64,000 nucleotides of DNA, from NCBI RefSeq assembly GCF_014203855.1, contig NZ_JACHJV010000001.1:2356001-2420000 (forward strand), in the 5' to 3' direction. Position 1 is the first letter of the stretch. Each line of letters begins with the position of its first letter. The position numbers and the translations under genes are program-made. Below the pieces are notes generated by a model that had not been told where the DNA came from, searched no databases, and was given only the letters and a program-made list of their open reading frames with translations. This DNA comes from Kitasatospora kifunensis. Its GTDB lineage: Bacteria > Actinomycetota > Actinomycetes > Streptomycetales > Streptomycetaceae. Positions 31,592-40,508 of this stretch are shown piece after piece.

Positions 31592-32956
31592 GTGAGGGCG
31601 GGTAGCACGCGGGGGTACGCGGGGCGGGTCGCGGCGGAGCTGCTGGTGATGCCCGTGGCCGTGGTCGGGGTGCTCGCGGCGGTGGCCGGGTCGTTCACCG
31701 GGCCCGGGGGCGGTGGCACGCGGCCCTGGTGGCGACGCGGGGAGGACGGGCAGCGAGCAGCGGCGCTGGCCGCGCGGGACGCGGCGCAGGAGGCGTTCTA
31801 CGAACTCGACTCCGCGCAGCGCGAGCTGGAGCTCGCCGTGGAGACCGTGCGGGCGGCCGGCGACGGGGCCTCGGTGCGCCAGGCGCTCGCCGACTTCCAG
31901 GACCTGAGCGGCCGGATCAACCAGGTCACCGTGGCCTACCTGGCGGCGCTGGACTCGGTTGACCTGGAGGCCGCCGAGCTGGCGCCGGGCGCTGCCGCCC
32001 AGGCCAGGCAGCAGCTGGAACAGGCCAAGCGCGAACTGGCGGCCAAGCAGACGGAGCTGACCGGCTTCCTGCAGCGCCTGCAACCGCTGGTGCGGCACGC
32101 GGAGGCGCAGCTGGTGCGGGTGGCCCCGGCGGTCGAGCAGGCCAAGCGGGCACTCCTGGCGGCCGGCGGCGCGCTGGAGGCGGTGCGAGCGGCGGGCTTG
32201 GGGGCGGACGACCTGGCGGCGCGGCTGGCCGAGCTGCGACCGGAGCTGACCAGGCTGAACGAGGGCGCGGCCCGGCACGGCGTGGCGGACACGCTGCGGC
32301 GGGCCGAGGACGTCGGCCGTCGAGCGGCGGCGATCCTGGCGGACGCCGAGCAGCGACCGGAGCGAGCCCGCGAGATCGACCGGCGGGTGGCGAGCCTGCG
32401 GACCCGGGTCCAGGCGCTGGAGACCAGGGCCGGCACGGTCGAGCCGACGCTCAGCGAGCTGCGCCGGCGGTTCTCCGCCGACTGCTGGCAGGACCTGCAG
32501 CGGGTGCCGCAGCAGGTCACGCAGGCGGGCCAGGCGGCGCAGGGCAAGCTGGCCGAAGCGGCGCGGGCCCGGGACGAGCAGCGCTGGGCGGACGCGGCGA
32601 CGGCCCTGGCCACGGTACGAGCGCTGCTGGAGACAGCCGACGGCTCGGTGGCCGCGGTGGCCGACCGGCTGCGGCGGCTGACCGAGGCCGAGCGCGACCC
32701 GCAGGCGGAGGTGCAGCGCGCCCGTTTCGCCCTGCGGGACGCGCAGCGGTTGGCGATGGCCGGCCGTCAGGCTCCGGATCCGCGCCATGCCGGGCCGCTG
32801 GATGCCGCGGTGGAGCGGCTGGATCGGGCGGTCGCCTCGCTGGCGGCGGCCGGACGGCACCCCGACTACTGGCGCTTCCTCACCGAACTCGACGGGGTGC
32901 GCGCCACGGCGGCCGAGGTGGTGGAGCTGATCCGGGGCCAGCACGGTCGGTCTTAG
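31592..32956 (+). CDS. Membrane-anchored coiled-coil protein of unknown function
   Basis: 454 residues. One N-terminal transmembrane segment (AAELLVMPVAVVGVLAAVAG, about residues 13-33), a short Gly/Arg-rich turn, then an almost entirely helical, heptad-rich region (for example QQLEQAKRELAAKQTELTGFLQRL) to the end. There are no enzymatic motifs. Topology suggests a long alpha-helical rod on the cytoplasmic side. GTG at 31592 has GGGAG six bases upstream. I do not recognise a named family. It is followed by the zinc-ribbon gene at 65 bases. Confidence 0.75.
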   Translation: MRAGSTRGYAGRVAAELLVMPVAVVGVLAAVAGSFTGPGGGGTRPWWRRGEDGQRAAALAARDAAQEAFYELDSAQRELELAVETVRAAGDGASVRQALADFQDLSGRINQVTVAYLAALDSVDLEAAELAPGAAAQARQQLEQAKRELAAKQTELTGFLQRLQPLVRHAEAQLVRVAPAVEQAKRALLAAGGALEAVRAAGLGADDLAARLAELRPELTRLNEGAARHGVADTLRRAEDVGRRAAAILADAEQRPERAREIDRRVASLRTRVQALETRAGTVEPTLSELRRRFSADCWQDLQRVPQQVTQAGQAAQGKLAEAARARDEQRWADAATALATVRALLETADGSVAAVADRLRRLTEAERDPQAEVQRARFALRDAQRLAMAGRQAPDPRHAGPLDAAVERLDRAVASLAAAGRHPDYWRFLTELDGVRATAAEVVELIRGQHGRS

Positions 32957-33021
32957 CGGGTCCGCCCGTAAGAAGTCGGCGCTGACCGGATGAGCCCGTC
33001 CCTGCCGGGTACGCTGCGGGC

Positions 33022-33243
33022 ATGCCACGCTATGACTTCCGCTGCCGCTCCTGCGGTGCGACCTTCGAACTGCGCCGCGCCATGGCCCAGGCCAACGACC
33101 CGGCGAGCTGCCCGCAGGGGCACACCGACACCGTGAAGCTGCTCTCCACCGTCGCCGTGACCGGCGCGGGCGGCAGCGCCGCACCGCAGCCGCCCGCCGG
33201 CGGCGGGGGCGGCGGCTGCTGCGGTGGGGGCTGCTGCGGCTAG
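33022..33243 (+). CDS. FmdB-type zinc ribbon protein
   Basis: 73 residues: MPRYDFRCRSCGATFELRR with a CxxC zinc knuckle, then a second ligand pair that is only partly kept (CPQGH). This is the FmdB/CxxC regulatory ribbon family. The C-terminus is a Gly run followed by two CC pairs (CCGGGCCG), a common tail in actinobacterial members. Function unknown; may bind metal or nucleic acid. Confidence 0.85.
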   Translation: MPRYDFRCRSCGATFELRRAMAQANDPASCPQGHTDTVKLLSTVAVTGAGGSAAPQPPAGGGGGGCCGGGCCG

Positions 33244-33278
33244 GGCCGCGCTGCTGCCGAGAGCTGGCCGGACAGGGC

Positions 33279-34154
33279 CTAACCGGCCAGGCCCCGCACG
33301 CGGGCGAGGAGCGCGGCCAGGATCTGCTCGCCCGCAAGCACGCCGCGCTGCTCCAGCGCGGTGACCCGTGGCCCGGTCCAGCCCCGGTCGGCCAACTCGC
33401 CGTGGCCGGGGCGCCAGGCGTGGTCGGCGGCGAGCAGCAGGTCGGCGTCGAGCAGCGAGTCCCCGGCGGCCAGCACCACCGACCGCCCGCCCTGGCGGCG
33501 GACGACTTCCGCCACCGCGGCGCTCTTGGTCAGCGCCCGGGGAACGAGGTAGAGCTTGCGGCCCTGGAGCGAGACCGTCCAACCGCGTTCCGCGCACCAG
33601 GTGGTCAGCTCGGCGAGCCAGTCGGCGGGCAGTCGCTCGCGATCGACCATCGCGTAGACGAAGAGGCCCTCGGCCACCCGCTGCCGCAACAGCCAAGCAT
33701 CACCAGCACGAGCACGACTACCACCGCCACCGCCACCGGCCAGCCGCTCGAAGACCTCGGGCAACGGGACGCCACCGGCAGCGAGCCGCTGCGCCACCAC
33801 GGCCGCCCAGTCCGGGTCCGGCTCGCCCGCGACCAGCAACCGACCACCGTTGGCGCAGATCGCGTACGGCGGGCACCACCCGGCACCGCCACCGGCTGCC
33901 GGGCCAGGCAGCCGGATCCGCCGGTACTGCTCCACGGTGCGGGTGGTGACCGGCACGAACACCGCCTCTTCGGCCAGCTCGGCGAGCAACTGGGCTGCCC
34001 GATCAGTGAGATGGCTGAGCGGGGCGCCGTCGGCGTCACGCTCCACCAGTCGCAGCCGGACCGGCGAACCTGGCGGCAGCTCGGCGGAGCGCCGCGAGTA
34101 GATCAGCGTGCGGTCCAGGTCACTTGCCACCAGCACTGCTTGACGATTCGTCAT
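33279..34154 (-). CDS. HAD-superfamily phosphatase of the ter-associated module
   Basis: 291 residues. Motif I is ASDLDRTLIYS (Asp12, Asp14), motif II-like VTTRTVEQYRRI, Lys region KSAAVAEVV and motif IV AAGDSLLDADLL, in the order of the Cof/sucrose-phosphatase type with a C2 cap. The ATG at 34154 overlaps the stop of the PRTase-fusion gene by four bases, so it is third in the operon after the lyase-like and PRTase genes. In the ter-linked biosynthetic module described for bacteria, a HAD enzyme is thought to dephosphorylate a nucleotide-like product; the actual substrate is unknown. Confidence 0.85.
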   Translation of the reverse strand: MTNRQAVLVASDLDRTLIYSRRSAELPPGSPVRLRLVERDADGAPLSHLTDRAAQLLAELAEEAVFVPVTTRTVEQYRRIRLPGPAAGGGAGWCPPYAICANGGRLLVAGEPDPDWAAVVAQRLAAGGVPLPEVFERLAGGGGGGSRARAGDAWLLRQRVAEGLFVYAMVDRERLPADWLAELTTWCAERGWTVSLQGRKLYLVPRALTKSAAVAEVVRRQGGRSVVLAAGDSLLDADLLLAADHAWRPGHGELADRGWTGPRVTALEQRGVLAGEQILAALLARVRGLAG

Positions 34155-36694
34155 ATCGCCTTCCCGGTAACCCCGGTCGCACCCCGACTGAACCGCGGGT
34201 GGATCAGGCCCACGCAGGAGTATGGCAGCGCGTCCACCTCCTCCACCGGCACGCCCCGTTGCGCGGCCAGCAGTCGGACGTGGTCCAGGTCCGCACCCGC
34301 GCCCCGCCGGGCCAGGATCCGCCACGGCACCCGGCGCAGCAGGACCCTGGTGGTCTCGCCCACGCCGGGCTTGACCAGATTGAGGCTGCCGATCCCGTAC
34401 TCGGCGCTGATCCGCTCCACCGCGGCCCAGCCCGCCCAGGTCGGCACCCGCTCCGCGTCGGTCGGCGCTCCGGACACGGCCTCCTGGCGGACTGCCGGGA
34501 ACCACTGGGTCACGGTGTCCAGGAAGGCGCGCGAGACATCCGCGGGCGCCAGCTCCTGGTAGTACTTGGCGCCGTGGAAGTCGCCGGGGCCGATCAGGTC
34601 GGCTCGCAGCACGGTACGCGAAATCAGGCCGGAGACGGTGGAGTTGAGGCAGGCGGAGGGGATCAGGAAATCCTCCCGAGTGCCGAAGGTCCGCACGCAG
34701 CGACCGGGATCGGCCAGCACCGCGAGGTCAGGGTCGAACGGGGTGCCGGCCAACGCCTCGGCCAGTTCGCGGGCGATCGCGCCCTTCCCGGTCCAACCGT
34801 CCACGAAGACGACCCGGTGCGGCTCATGACGCTCAGTCAGATATCTGAGGGCAACCGGGTCGACACCTCGGCCACGGATGATCGAGATCGCGTAGTGCGG
34901 CGCGTCGATCCCGTGCTCGGCGGCCAGCCAGCGGCGGATCAGGATGCCGACCGGGGTGCCGGCCCGAGCAAGGGAGGCCAGCACCAGATCCCGGCCGCGC
35001 TCACGGACCAAGGTCTCGGCCACCGTGCCGACGGCCAGTGCGATCCGCCGCGCCGAACCACGCAAGGCCTGTTGGAACAGCTCCAGGTACTCGGGACCCG
35101 GGTGGTACTCCACCGGCAGCGACTCCGCATAGTGGGCACCGCCGGACTGCACCGCCTCCTCCCGCTCCTCGGTGGGCGCCTCCAGCGCGATGGCGGAGAG
35201 GTCGGTGAGCAGCCAACCCACCTCGTCGGCCGGATAGGAGGAGAAGGCCGGACCACGCAGCGGACTGGGCAGCGGGACCACCGGCGGGCAGGTCAGCGGC
35301 TCATCCGGCCGCGCCGCGACCGCACCCGGGCGCCACACCGGCAGCACCACCAGCACCACTCGGTCCGTCACCGCCCGCAGCCGGGCCAACAGCCCGTCCG
35401 TCGCGTGCAGTTCAGGCGTGTCGGTGGCCGCGTCGACGACCAGCACGATCGCCTCGAACCGCCGTGCCGCCTCCCTCCCGGGCGCCACGTTGTACGCGAA
35501 GCGGATTCCGCCGCCCTCGGCAGGCGAGCCGTGCGCGGGAAAGGCCAGCCCGGTCCGGATCGCGTAGCCGGGGTCGTCCACCGCGAGCACCGGGGAGCGC
35601 GTGGTGGTCGAGAAGCTCACCGACACGCTCGACGCGCCCGAGGACCCCAGCGCCAGCTCGAGCGCCTCGGCCAGCCGCAGCGGCGCGTAGCTCAGCTCCT
35701 CGCAGCCCAGGACCAGCACCCGCCGCTCATGACCGGCCAGTTCCTTGGCCAGCCGCTCCCCCAGTTCGGGCAGCGCGGACGCAAGCGCCCGGCGCTGCGC
35801 GGGCCAAAAGCCGTGCCGCCCGCCCTCGGGGACCCCGACCGGCCAGGGCAGCTCGGCCCGCACCAGCTCACCCCGAGTGGACTGCCTCGACTCCCCCGGC
35901 ACCCCCAGCGTCGCCACCAGCTCCCGTGCCCGCGCCCGCGTGCCCGCAGGCAGCCGCACCCGCCCCTGGGCCAGCGCCACCACCTCGACGCTCACGCCCA
36001 ACTCGGCTGCGAACGCGGCCAGTCGCTCCCGGTCGGCACTGCCGCGCAGGTCCACCAGCGCGGCCAGCACGTACCGTTCGCGCGGCCAACTGCTGTGCAG
36101 CGCCTCGATCGTGTTCAACACCGTCTGCCCGGTTGACAGTTCGTCGTCCACCAGCACCAACGGGTCGCCATGCGCCAACAGTTCGAGGCTCTCGGGCAGC
36201 AGCAGGTGCGAGGTGGCGTGCGAGTGCGGCTCCTCGAAGCCGGCCACCGGCGCCATCCCGGCCACCGGCCGCCGGGTGGAGTGCAGGTAGCGCGCGTCAA
36301 GCTCGTCGGCCAGGCAGTGACCGAGTCCGGTCGCGGTCTCGGCGAAGCCCAACACCACCGCGGAGCCACTCGCCGGCTCCCCCAGCAGCTCGCGCACCGC
36401 CGCGCCCAGCCGACGCCCGGCACCGAGCACCAGGCCGGGCTGCTGCGGCACGTGCTTGCCAAGGACCTGCGAGACCAACAGCTGCGCCCGTCTCGGATTG
36501 TCCCGCACCGCCAGCCCCAGCAGGTCGGTCAGCTCGGGGTCACCCACCAGCTCTATGCCGAGCCGCTGCGTGACCCAACGCCCGGACCACGTCGCACCGT
36601 TACCCACGACACCGTTACCCACGCCGGCGCCCATCCGTACCGCCCCCATCCGTACCGCCCCCGTCTCTCCAGCGCCCGCCTGTTCAGCACCCAC
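34151..36694 (-). CDS. Fused PRTase-TRSP-StiP-PELOTA protein of the ter module
   Basis: About 847 residues. Residues 45-260 are a phosphoribosyltransferase of the ter-linked type, with PLVLVDDELSTGQTVLNTI as the PRPP loop (about 178-197). Residues 265-430 fit the TRSP domain (LPWPVGVPEGGRHGFWPAQR, VLVLGCEELSYAP). From about 450 comes a StiP-type region (YPADEVGWLLTDLS, HYAESLPVEYHPGPEYLELF, VFVDGWTGKGAIARELAEAL). The C-terminus (TTRVLLRRVPWRILARRG to LPYSCVGLIHP) resembles the PELOTA RNA-binding domain. These are usually two or more genes. GTG at 36694 has GGAGG six bases upstream; an ATG at 36709 lacks one. Linked to tellurite/stress response, chemistry unproven. Confidence 0.82.
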   Translation of the reverse strand: MGAEQAGAGETGAVRMGAVRMGAGVGNGVVGNGATWSGRWVTQRLGIELVGDPELTDLLGLAVRDNPRRAQLLVSQVLGKHVPQQPGLVLGAGRRLGAAVRELLGEPASGSAVVLGFAETATGLGHCLADELDARYLHSTRRPVAGMAPVAGFEEPHSHATSHLLLPESLELLAHGDPLVLVDDELSTGQTVLNTIEALHSSWPRERYVLAALVDLRGSADRERLAAFAAELGVSVEVVALAQGRVRLPAGTRARARELVATLGVPGESRQSTRGELVRAELPWPVGVPEGGRHGFWPAQRRALASALPELGERLAKELAGHERRVLVLGCEELSYAPLRLAEALELALGSSGASSVSVSFSTTTRSPVLAVDDPGYAIRTGLAFPAHGSPAEGGGIRFAYNVAPGREAARRFEAIVLVVDAATDTPELHATDGLLARLRAVTDRVVLVVLPVWRPGAVAARPDEPLTCPPVVPLPSPLRGPAFSSYPADEVGWLLTDLSAIALEAPTEEREEAVQSGGAHYAESLPVEYHPGPEYLELFQQALRGSARRIALAVGTVAETLVRERGRDLVLASLARAGTPVGILIRRWLAAEHGIDAPHYAISIIRGRGVDPVALRYLTERHEPHRVVFVDGWTGKGAIARELAEALAGTPFDPDLAVLADPGRCVRTFGTREDFLIPSACLNSTVSGLISRTVLRADLIGPGDFHGAKYYQELAPADVSRAFLDTVTQWFPAVRQEAVSGAPTDAERVPTWAGWAAVERISAEYGIGSLNLVKPGVGETTRVLLRRVPWRILARRGAGADLDHVRLLAAQRGVPVEEVDALPYSCVGLIHPRFSRGATGVTGKAI

Positions 36695-37844
36695 CACGTA
36701 CCTCCGCATCCCGGCAGGCCGCGAACAGCTCCGCGAACCCGACCCCCGCCCGTGCCACCCCGAACACCTCGGCGCGCCCCATCACCCGCTCCGCCCAGGC
36801 CCGATGCGGCTTGAGCTCGTTCATCTTGTTGGCGTACGCCGAGCCCACCACGCCGCCACCACGCTGCCTCGCACCCCCCAGTACGTCCCGCGCGTCGCAG
36901 TACTCCTCGTGCCCGACCACCAGGCTCGCGTGCACCGCCGGCACCTGGCTCGGGTGCACGCAGGTCTTGCCCAGCAGCCCGTTGACCCGGTCGAGTTCGA
37001 TCTCGCGCAGCAGGCCGGTCAGCTCCGGCCCGGTACGCCCGAGTGGGAAGTACTCCCAGACCGGCCCGGTCACGGTGAACCCGGTGCCGTCCGCCCTGCC
37101 GAACACATTGACCACGTCCCCGATCACCCCGGCCACCAGTGCCAGGTCATAGGCCGTCAACTCGGGCGAGCGACGAAGCCCGTAGGCGGCGCACAGGTCG
37201 GTGACACCGAGCCGGACGGCCAGCACCCGGTCCCGGTACTTCGCCAGCAGCGTGGCGAGGCCGAGCAGTTCGGCGCGCCGGTGCTCCAGCTGGGCGAGTT
37301 CCGGCGCCTCCAGTACGGGCATGCCGAAGAGCCGCTGTCCGCAGGCGAGTTCGGCATCGGCCAGGGCCTCCAGGTAGCTCCCGCCGTTCTCCTCGGTGAA
37401 CTTGGGCAGGACGAAGCCGCTCAGCAGCCGGGAGGCCGGCCCCAACCGCCCGACCAGCTCACCGATCTGCTCGGGCGCCCGGACCCGCACGAAGAGCAGC
37501 GGCAGCCCGCCACCCGCCGAGCCGCCCGACTCGCCACCCACCAGGTCACCCGCCGAGCCGCCCAGCCCGGCCAGCGTCCGCAGCCCGTCGACCAGGTTCG
37601 CCTCAGCCGCCGCCACCTCACCGTCGGCTATCGCGTCCTCCAGGCAGAGGACCATCGAGACCACCGCCCGGGCCGCCTGCTTGCGCACATCGGCCACCAG
37701 CGTGCGGCGGGTGGCGGGCAGGTAGAGGGTGGCGCCCAGCGCGGTGGCCAGCGTCGCCGCCGGGGCATGCCGGTCGAACGGCGTCGGCTCCACCAGGAAG
37801 AGCCGACGACGGACGTCCACGCCGAGGTGGCCGAAGTGGCGCAA
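36684..37844 (-). CDS. CitE-like HpcH/HpaI aldolase-citrate lyase protein of the ter module
   Basis: 386 residues, TIM-barrel lyase of the CitE type associated with ter clusters. SMVLCLEDAIADGEV carries the acidic metal/CoA-site residues, LFVRVRAPEQI the conserved Arg strand, and LLGKTCVHPSQVPAVH the final motif. The start is most likely TTG at 37844, which has GGGAG six bases upstream; no ATG or GTG at the right place encodes the fold's start. It is first in the operon with the PRTase fusion (11-base overlap) and HAD genes. The substrate is unknown. Confidence 0.85.
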   Translation of the reverse strand: MRHFGHLGVDVRRRLFLVEPTPFDRHAPAATLATALGATLYLPATRRTLVADVRKQAARAVVSMVLCLEDAIADGEVAAAEANLVDGLRTLAGLGGSAGDLVGGESGGSAGGGLPLLFVRVRAPEQIGELVGRLGPASRLLSGFVLPKFTEENGGSYLEALADAELACGQRLFGMPVLEAPELAQLEHRRAELLGLATLLAKYRDRVLAVRLGVTDLCAAYGLRRSPELTAYDLALVAGVIGDVVNVFGRADGTGFTVTGPVWEYFPLGRTGPELTGLLREIELDRVNGLLGKTCVHPSQVPAVHASLVVGHEEYCDARDVLGGARQRGGGVVGSAYANKMNELKPHRAWAERVMGRAEVFGVARAGVGFAELFAACRDAEVRGGC

Positions 37845-38303
37845 AATGCACTCCCAGGAGCGTCGCGACGGAGCGGGCAGAGCAGACGGAGAAGTCAGCG
37901 GGTCGAACGGTGAAACGAATGACGGAGCCGGCGGCGGAGCGGACGAGTAGCTGGACGCGAACGGAACCGACTGCTTTCCCCACGAACCAAGAGCACCTGA
38001 CGAACCACCGCCAGTCCGGCCCAGCACTCTCGAATCCGCAGCTCGCACCGCCTTCGGCCGCCCATCGTACGGTCCGCGACGACGCGTGGCGGCGGCAGGG
38101 AACATGGAATTCGCTGAACATTCCCCGACCACGCCGGACATCGGCAAGGCCGAAGCGGAAGAACGGCGGAAACCACATTGGGCCCACGAATTACTTGCAC
38201 AAATACGCAAGTTTTCAGCCACCCCAGCGCACCCGCCGACGCGCCGAGCAGCGCCCGCACCCACGTTGTCCGCAGCGGTGGCCAGCAGGCAGGATGGACA
38301 GCT
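37845..38303. other. Divergent promoter region between ter module and terD
   Basis: 459 bases serving a minus-strand operon and a plus-strand terD. It is richer in A/T at about 38100-38215. It contains the inverted repeat at 38193-38212; I see no further gene. Confidence 0.6.
38193..38212. promoter_or_regulatory. Inverted repeat in the ter divergent promoter
   Basis: ACTTGC and GCAAGT are perfect 6-bp arms separated by eight bases, 92 bases upstream of the terD start, in the most AT-rich part of the region. It is a candidate operator for stress control of both directions. Confidence 0.4.
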
Positions 38304-39365
38304 ATGACGCACGTGATGGCGAAGGGCGCCAACATCTCGCTGACCGCGGCCGCGGTCCGCGCCGTGCTGCGCTGGAGCGCGGCGACGGGGGCGCCGGATC
38401 TGGATGCCTCCGCGCTGCTGCTCGACGCCGCCGGCAAGGTCCGCTCCGATGCCGACTTCGTCTTCTACAACCAGCCCCGGCACCCTTCGGGCGTAGTGCG
38501 CCACCTGCCCAAGCACCGAGTCCCGGGCAGCGAGGAGATCGCCGACACCATCGAGGTCGACCTCGCCAAGCTGTCGGCCGACGTCCAACGCGTGGTGCTG
38601 GCCGGCTCGGTCGAGGGCGGCGACTTCCGGGCCGTCCGCGGGCTGCGGGTGCTGCTCTACGACGCGGCCGCTCCCGGCAGCGGTGAGCCGCTCGCCGAGT
38701 TCCCGGTCACCGAGACCGACCCCGTCTCAGCCCTGGTCTGCGCCGAGCTCTACCGGCGGGACGGCGGTTGGAAGTTCCGCGCGGTCGGCCAGGGGTACGC
38801 CTCCGGCCTCGGCGGCCTGGCCACCGACTTCGGGATCACGGTGGAGGAGGAGTCGGCCGCCCCGCCCCCACCGGCCGCGCCACCGGCCCCGCCCACAGCG
38901 CCGAGCCCGGCGCAGCCCACCACGCCCCCGGCGGCGCAGCCCACCACGCGCGCCGAGGAGCCCGGCACCTACACGCTCGCCCCGGCCGTCCCGGCCCCGC
39001 CGGCCGGTGCTCCGGCCACGCCCCCGCCGCCGCCCGCCAACCCGCCCGGCTACGGCTACCCGCAGCAGCCCCCGGCCACCGTCGCCCCCGCCTACCCAGC
39101 GGCGCCGCCGCACCAGCCCGGCTACGGCTATGGCTACCCCCAGCAACCACCCCCGTACGGCTACCCCCAACAGCCCCCGGCCCCGGCTCAGGTGTCCAAC
39201 GTGTCCAACCCTGCCCCCGCGTACGGCTACCCCCAGCAGCAGCCGCCGTACGGCTACCCCCAGCAGCCCCCGGCACCCCGGTCGGCCACCTTGCCCCAGC
39301 CCACCCAGCCGCTCGACCCGAACTTCGCCCTCCCCCCGCAGGGCCCCCAGTTCCAGCCCCGCTGA
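38304..39365 (+). CDS. TerD-domain protein with Pro/Gln/Tyr-rich tail
   Basis: 353 residues. Residues 4-190 are a TerD beta-sandwich: KGANISLTAAAVRAVLRWS, the Ca-binding type [15 protein letters not shown] with D-F-V-F-Y-N, and [23 protein letters not shown] at the end. The tail of about 160 residues is unstructured, rich in Pro, Ala, Gln and Tyr, with repeated YGYPQQPP units. Such tails are common in actinobacterial TerD-like proteins and may mediate assembly. ATG at 38304 is used; another ATG lies 12 bases on. Tellurite resistance or general envelope-stress role by family. Confidence 0.88.
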   Translation: MTHVMAKGANISLTAAAVRAVLRWSAATGAPDLDASALLLDAAGKVRSDADFVFYNQPRHPSGVVRHLPKHRVPGSEEIADTIEVDLAKLSADVQRVVLAGSVEGGDFRAVRGLRVLLYDAAAPGSGEPLAEFPVTETDPVSALVCAELYRRDGGWKFRAVGQGYASGLGGLATDFGITVEEESAAPPPPAAPPAPPTAPSPAQPTTPPAAQPTTRAEEPGTYTLAPAVPAPPAGAPATPPPPPANPPGYGYPQQPPATVAPAYPAAPPHQPGYGYGYPQQPPPYGYPQQPPAPAQVSNVSNPAPAYGYPQQQPPYGYPQQPPAPRSATLPQPTQPLDPNFALPPQGPQFQPR

Positions 39366-39394
39366 AGCCCGGCCCTGGTGACCGACCAGCCGCC

Positions 39395-40117
39395 CTACTC
39401 CTCCTTGTACCCCCGCTGCCACTCCATCCCGAAGCCGTACAGCCGGTCCAGGTCCGACTGGAACCCGTGCACGTACCGCACCTCCCGACGGACCATCAGC
39501 TCCCCGTCCTTGTTCTCGATCAGCACCACCGCGCACGAGCGGGCCGCCGCCGCCCGCTCGTCCAGGTTGATCTCCAGCCGCGGCCCGCTCGGCGGCACGA
39601 TCTGGATCTGCGCGTGCGTCTGGTCGAAGGCCGGCGTGCCGTCGTAGATGTAGACGAAGATCAGCAGCCGCTTGAACTGGTCCTTCTTCTCCAGGTTGAT
39701 GTACATCGTCTCGCCGGACGGCGCCCCGTACTGGTCGTCACCGCTCAGCTTGATGTACGGCGGGTGCTGCAGGTCCCCGAAGAACTTCCCGAGCGGCTGC
39801 ACCACGCCCCGGGTGCCGTCGGTGAGTTCGTACATGCAGGCGAGGTCGAGGTCGACGTTCTCCGAACCGCCCTGCGTGGTCTCGGTCTGGGCCGGGCGCA
39901 GCAGCCGGGGCTGGAGCAGCTTGCGGCGCAGCGCGCCCTGCGAGCCCGAGACCAACCGGGCCGTCCAGTGCAGGTTGACGTAGAGGGTGCCGGTGGTCGG
40001 CCCGCCGGTGGTGATCGAGTGCTGCGGGCGGGACTTGGTGAGCGTCACCTTCCCCACGTTCCCCATCATGTCGGGCAGGTTGCGCTCGCCGCGCAGGTAC
40101 TCCCAGATCGTGGCCAT
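39395..40117 (-). CDS. TerA-like tellurium resistance family protein
   Basis: 240 residues, related to the TerD superfamily, closest to TerA-type proteins: TLYVNLHWTARL, ENVDLDLACMYELTDGTRGVVQPLG, and YIKLSGDDQYGAPSGETMYINL. It keeps the acidic D-L-D-L metal-site strand. No signal peptide. The ATG at 40117 begins MATIWEYLRGERN. It converges on terD with 29 bases between and is divergent to the DUF2637 gene. Family role: tellurite and stress resistance, mechanism unknown. Confidence 0.8.
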   Translation of the reverse strand: MATIWEYLRGERNLPDMMGNVGKVTLTKSRPQHSITTGGPTTGTLYVNLHWTARLVSGSQGALRRKLLQPRLLRPAQTETTQGGSENVDLDLACMYELTDGTRGVVQPLGKFFGDLQHPPYIKLSGDDQYGAPSGETMYINLEKKDQFKRLLIFVYIYDGTPAFDQTHAQIQIVPPSGPRLEINLDERAAAARSCAVVLIENKDGELMVRREVRYVHGFQSDLDRLYGFGMEWQRGYKEE

Positions 40118-40508
40118 CCCGACCGCCCCCAGCCCAGAGGTGTGCGCGGACGGCCCGTGCGCCGTCCGGCTGACGAATCATTGTGCACTGCGGTCCATAC
40201 CCAGTAGTGGGTCTGAGCCACCGTCGATTCCGAACACCAGACCCCAGAGCGCCCGAGCCCACCGTCGCAATGGATGGCACCACGAACGCGACTCCCGTAC
40301 CATGCCGCCTCTTCGGACGCGATATCGTCTAGCCGCACAGGTGTCCCCGTCACCCGCGCGGGTTAGCCCACCCGTCCCGTCGCCGCGTTCCTACGTGCAC
40401 GACGGTCCGTCAGGGCAGGTGCTCGCTCTGGGAACTGACGCCGTTCCGGCCACCGCCGGGGACCGTCCACTCCCACCCCGACCGCGGAAAGCAGAGGCCA
40501 ACGCCGCA
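40118..40508. other. Divergent promoter region, terA-like / DUF2637
   Basis: 391 bases. I see a small hairpin (GGACGGC/GCCGTCC, 40148-40167) and a short ACCCA-N4-TGGGT inverted repeat (40199-40212) in a slightly AT-richer part. The frame open upstream of the DUF2637 start here is Pro/Arg-rich and probably not translated. Confidence 0.5.
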
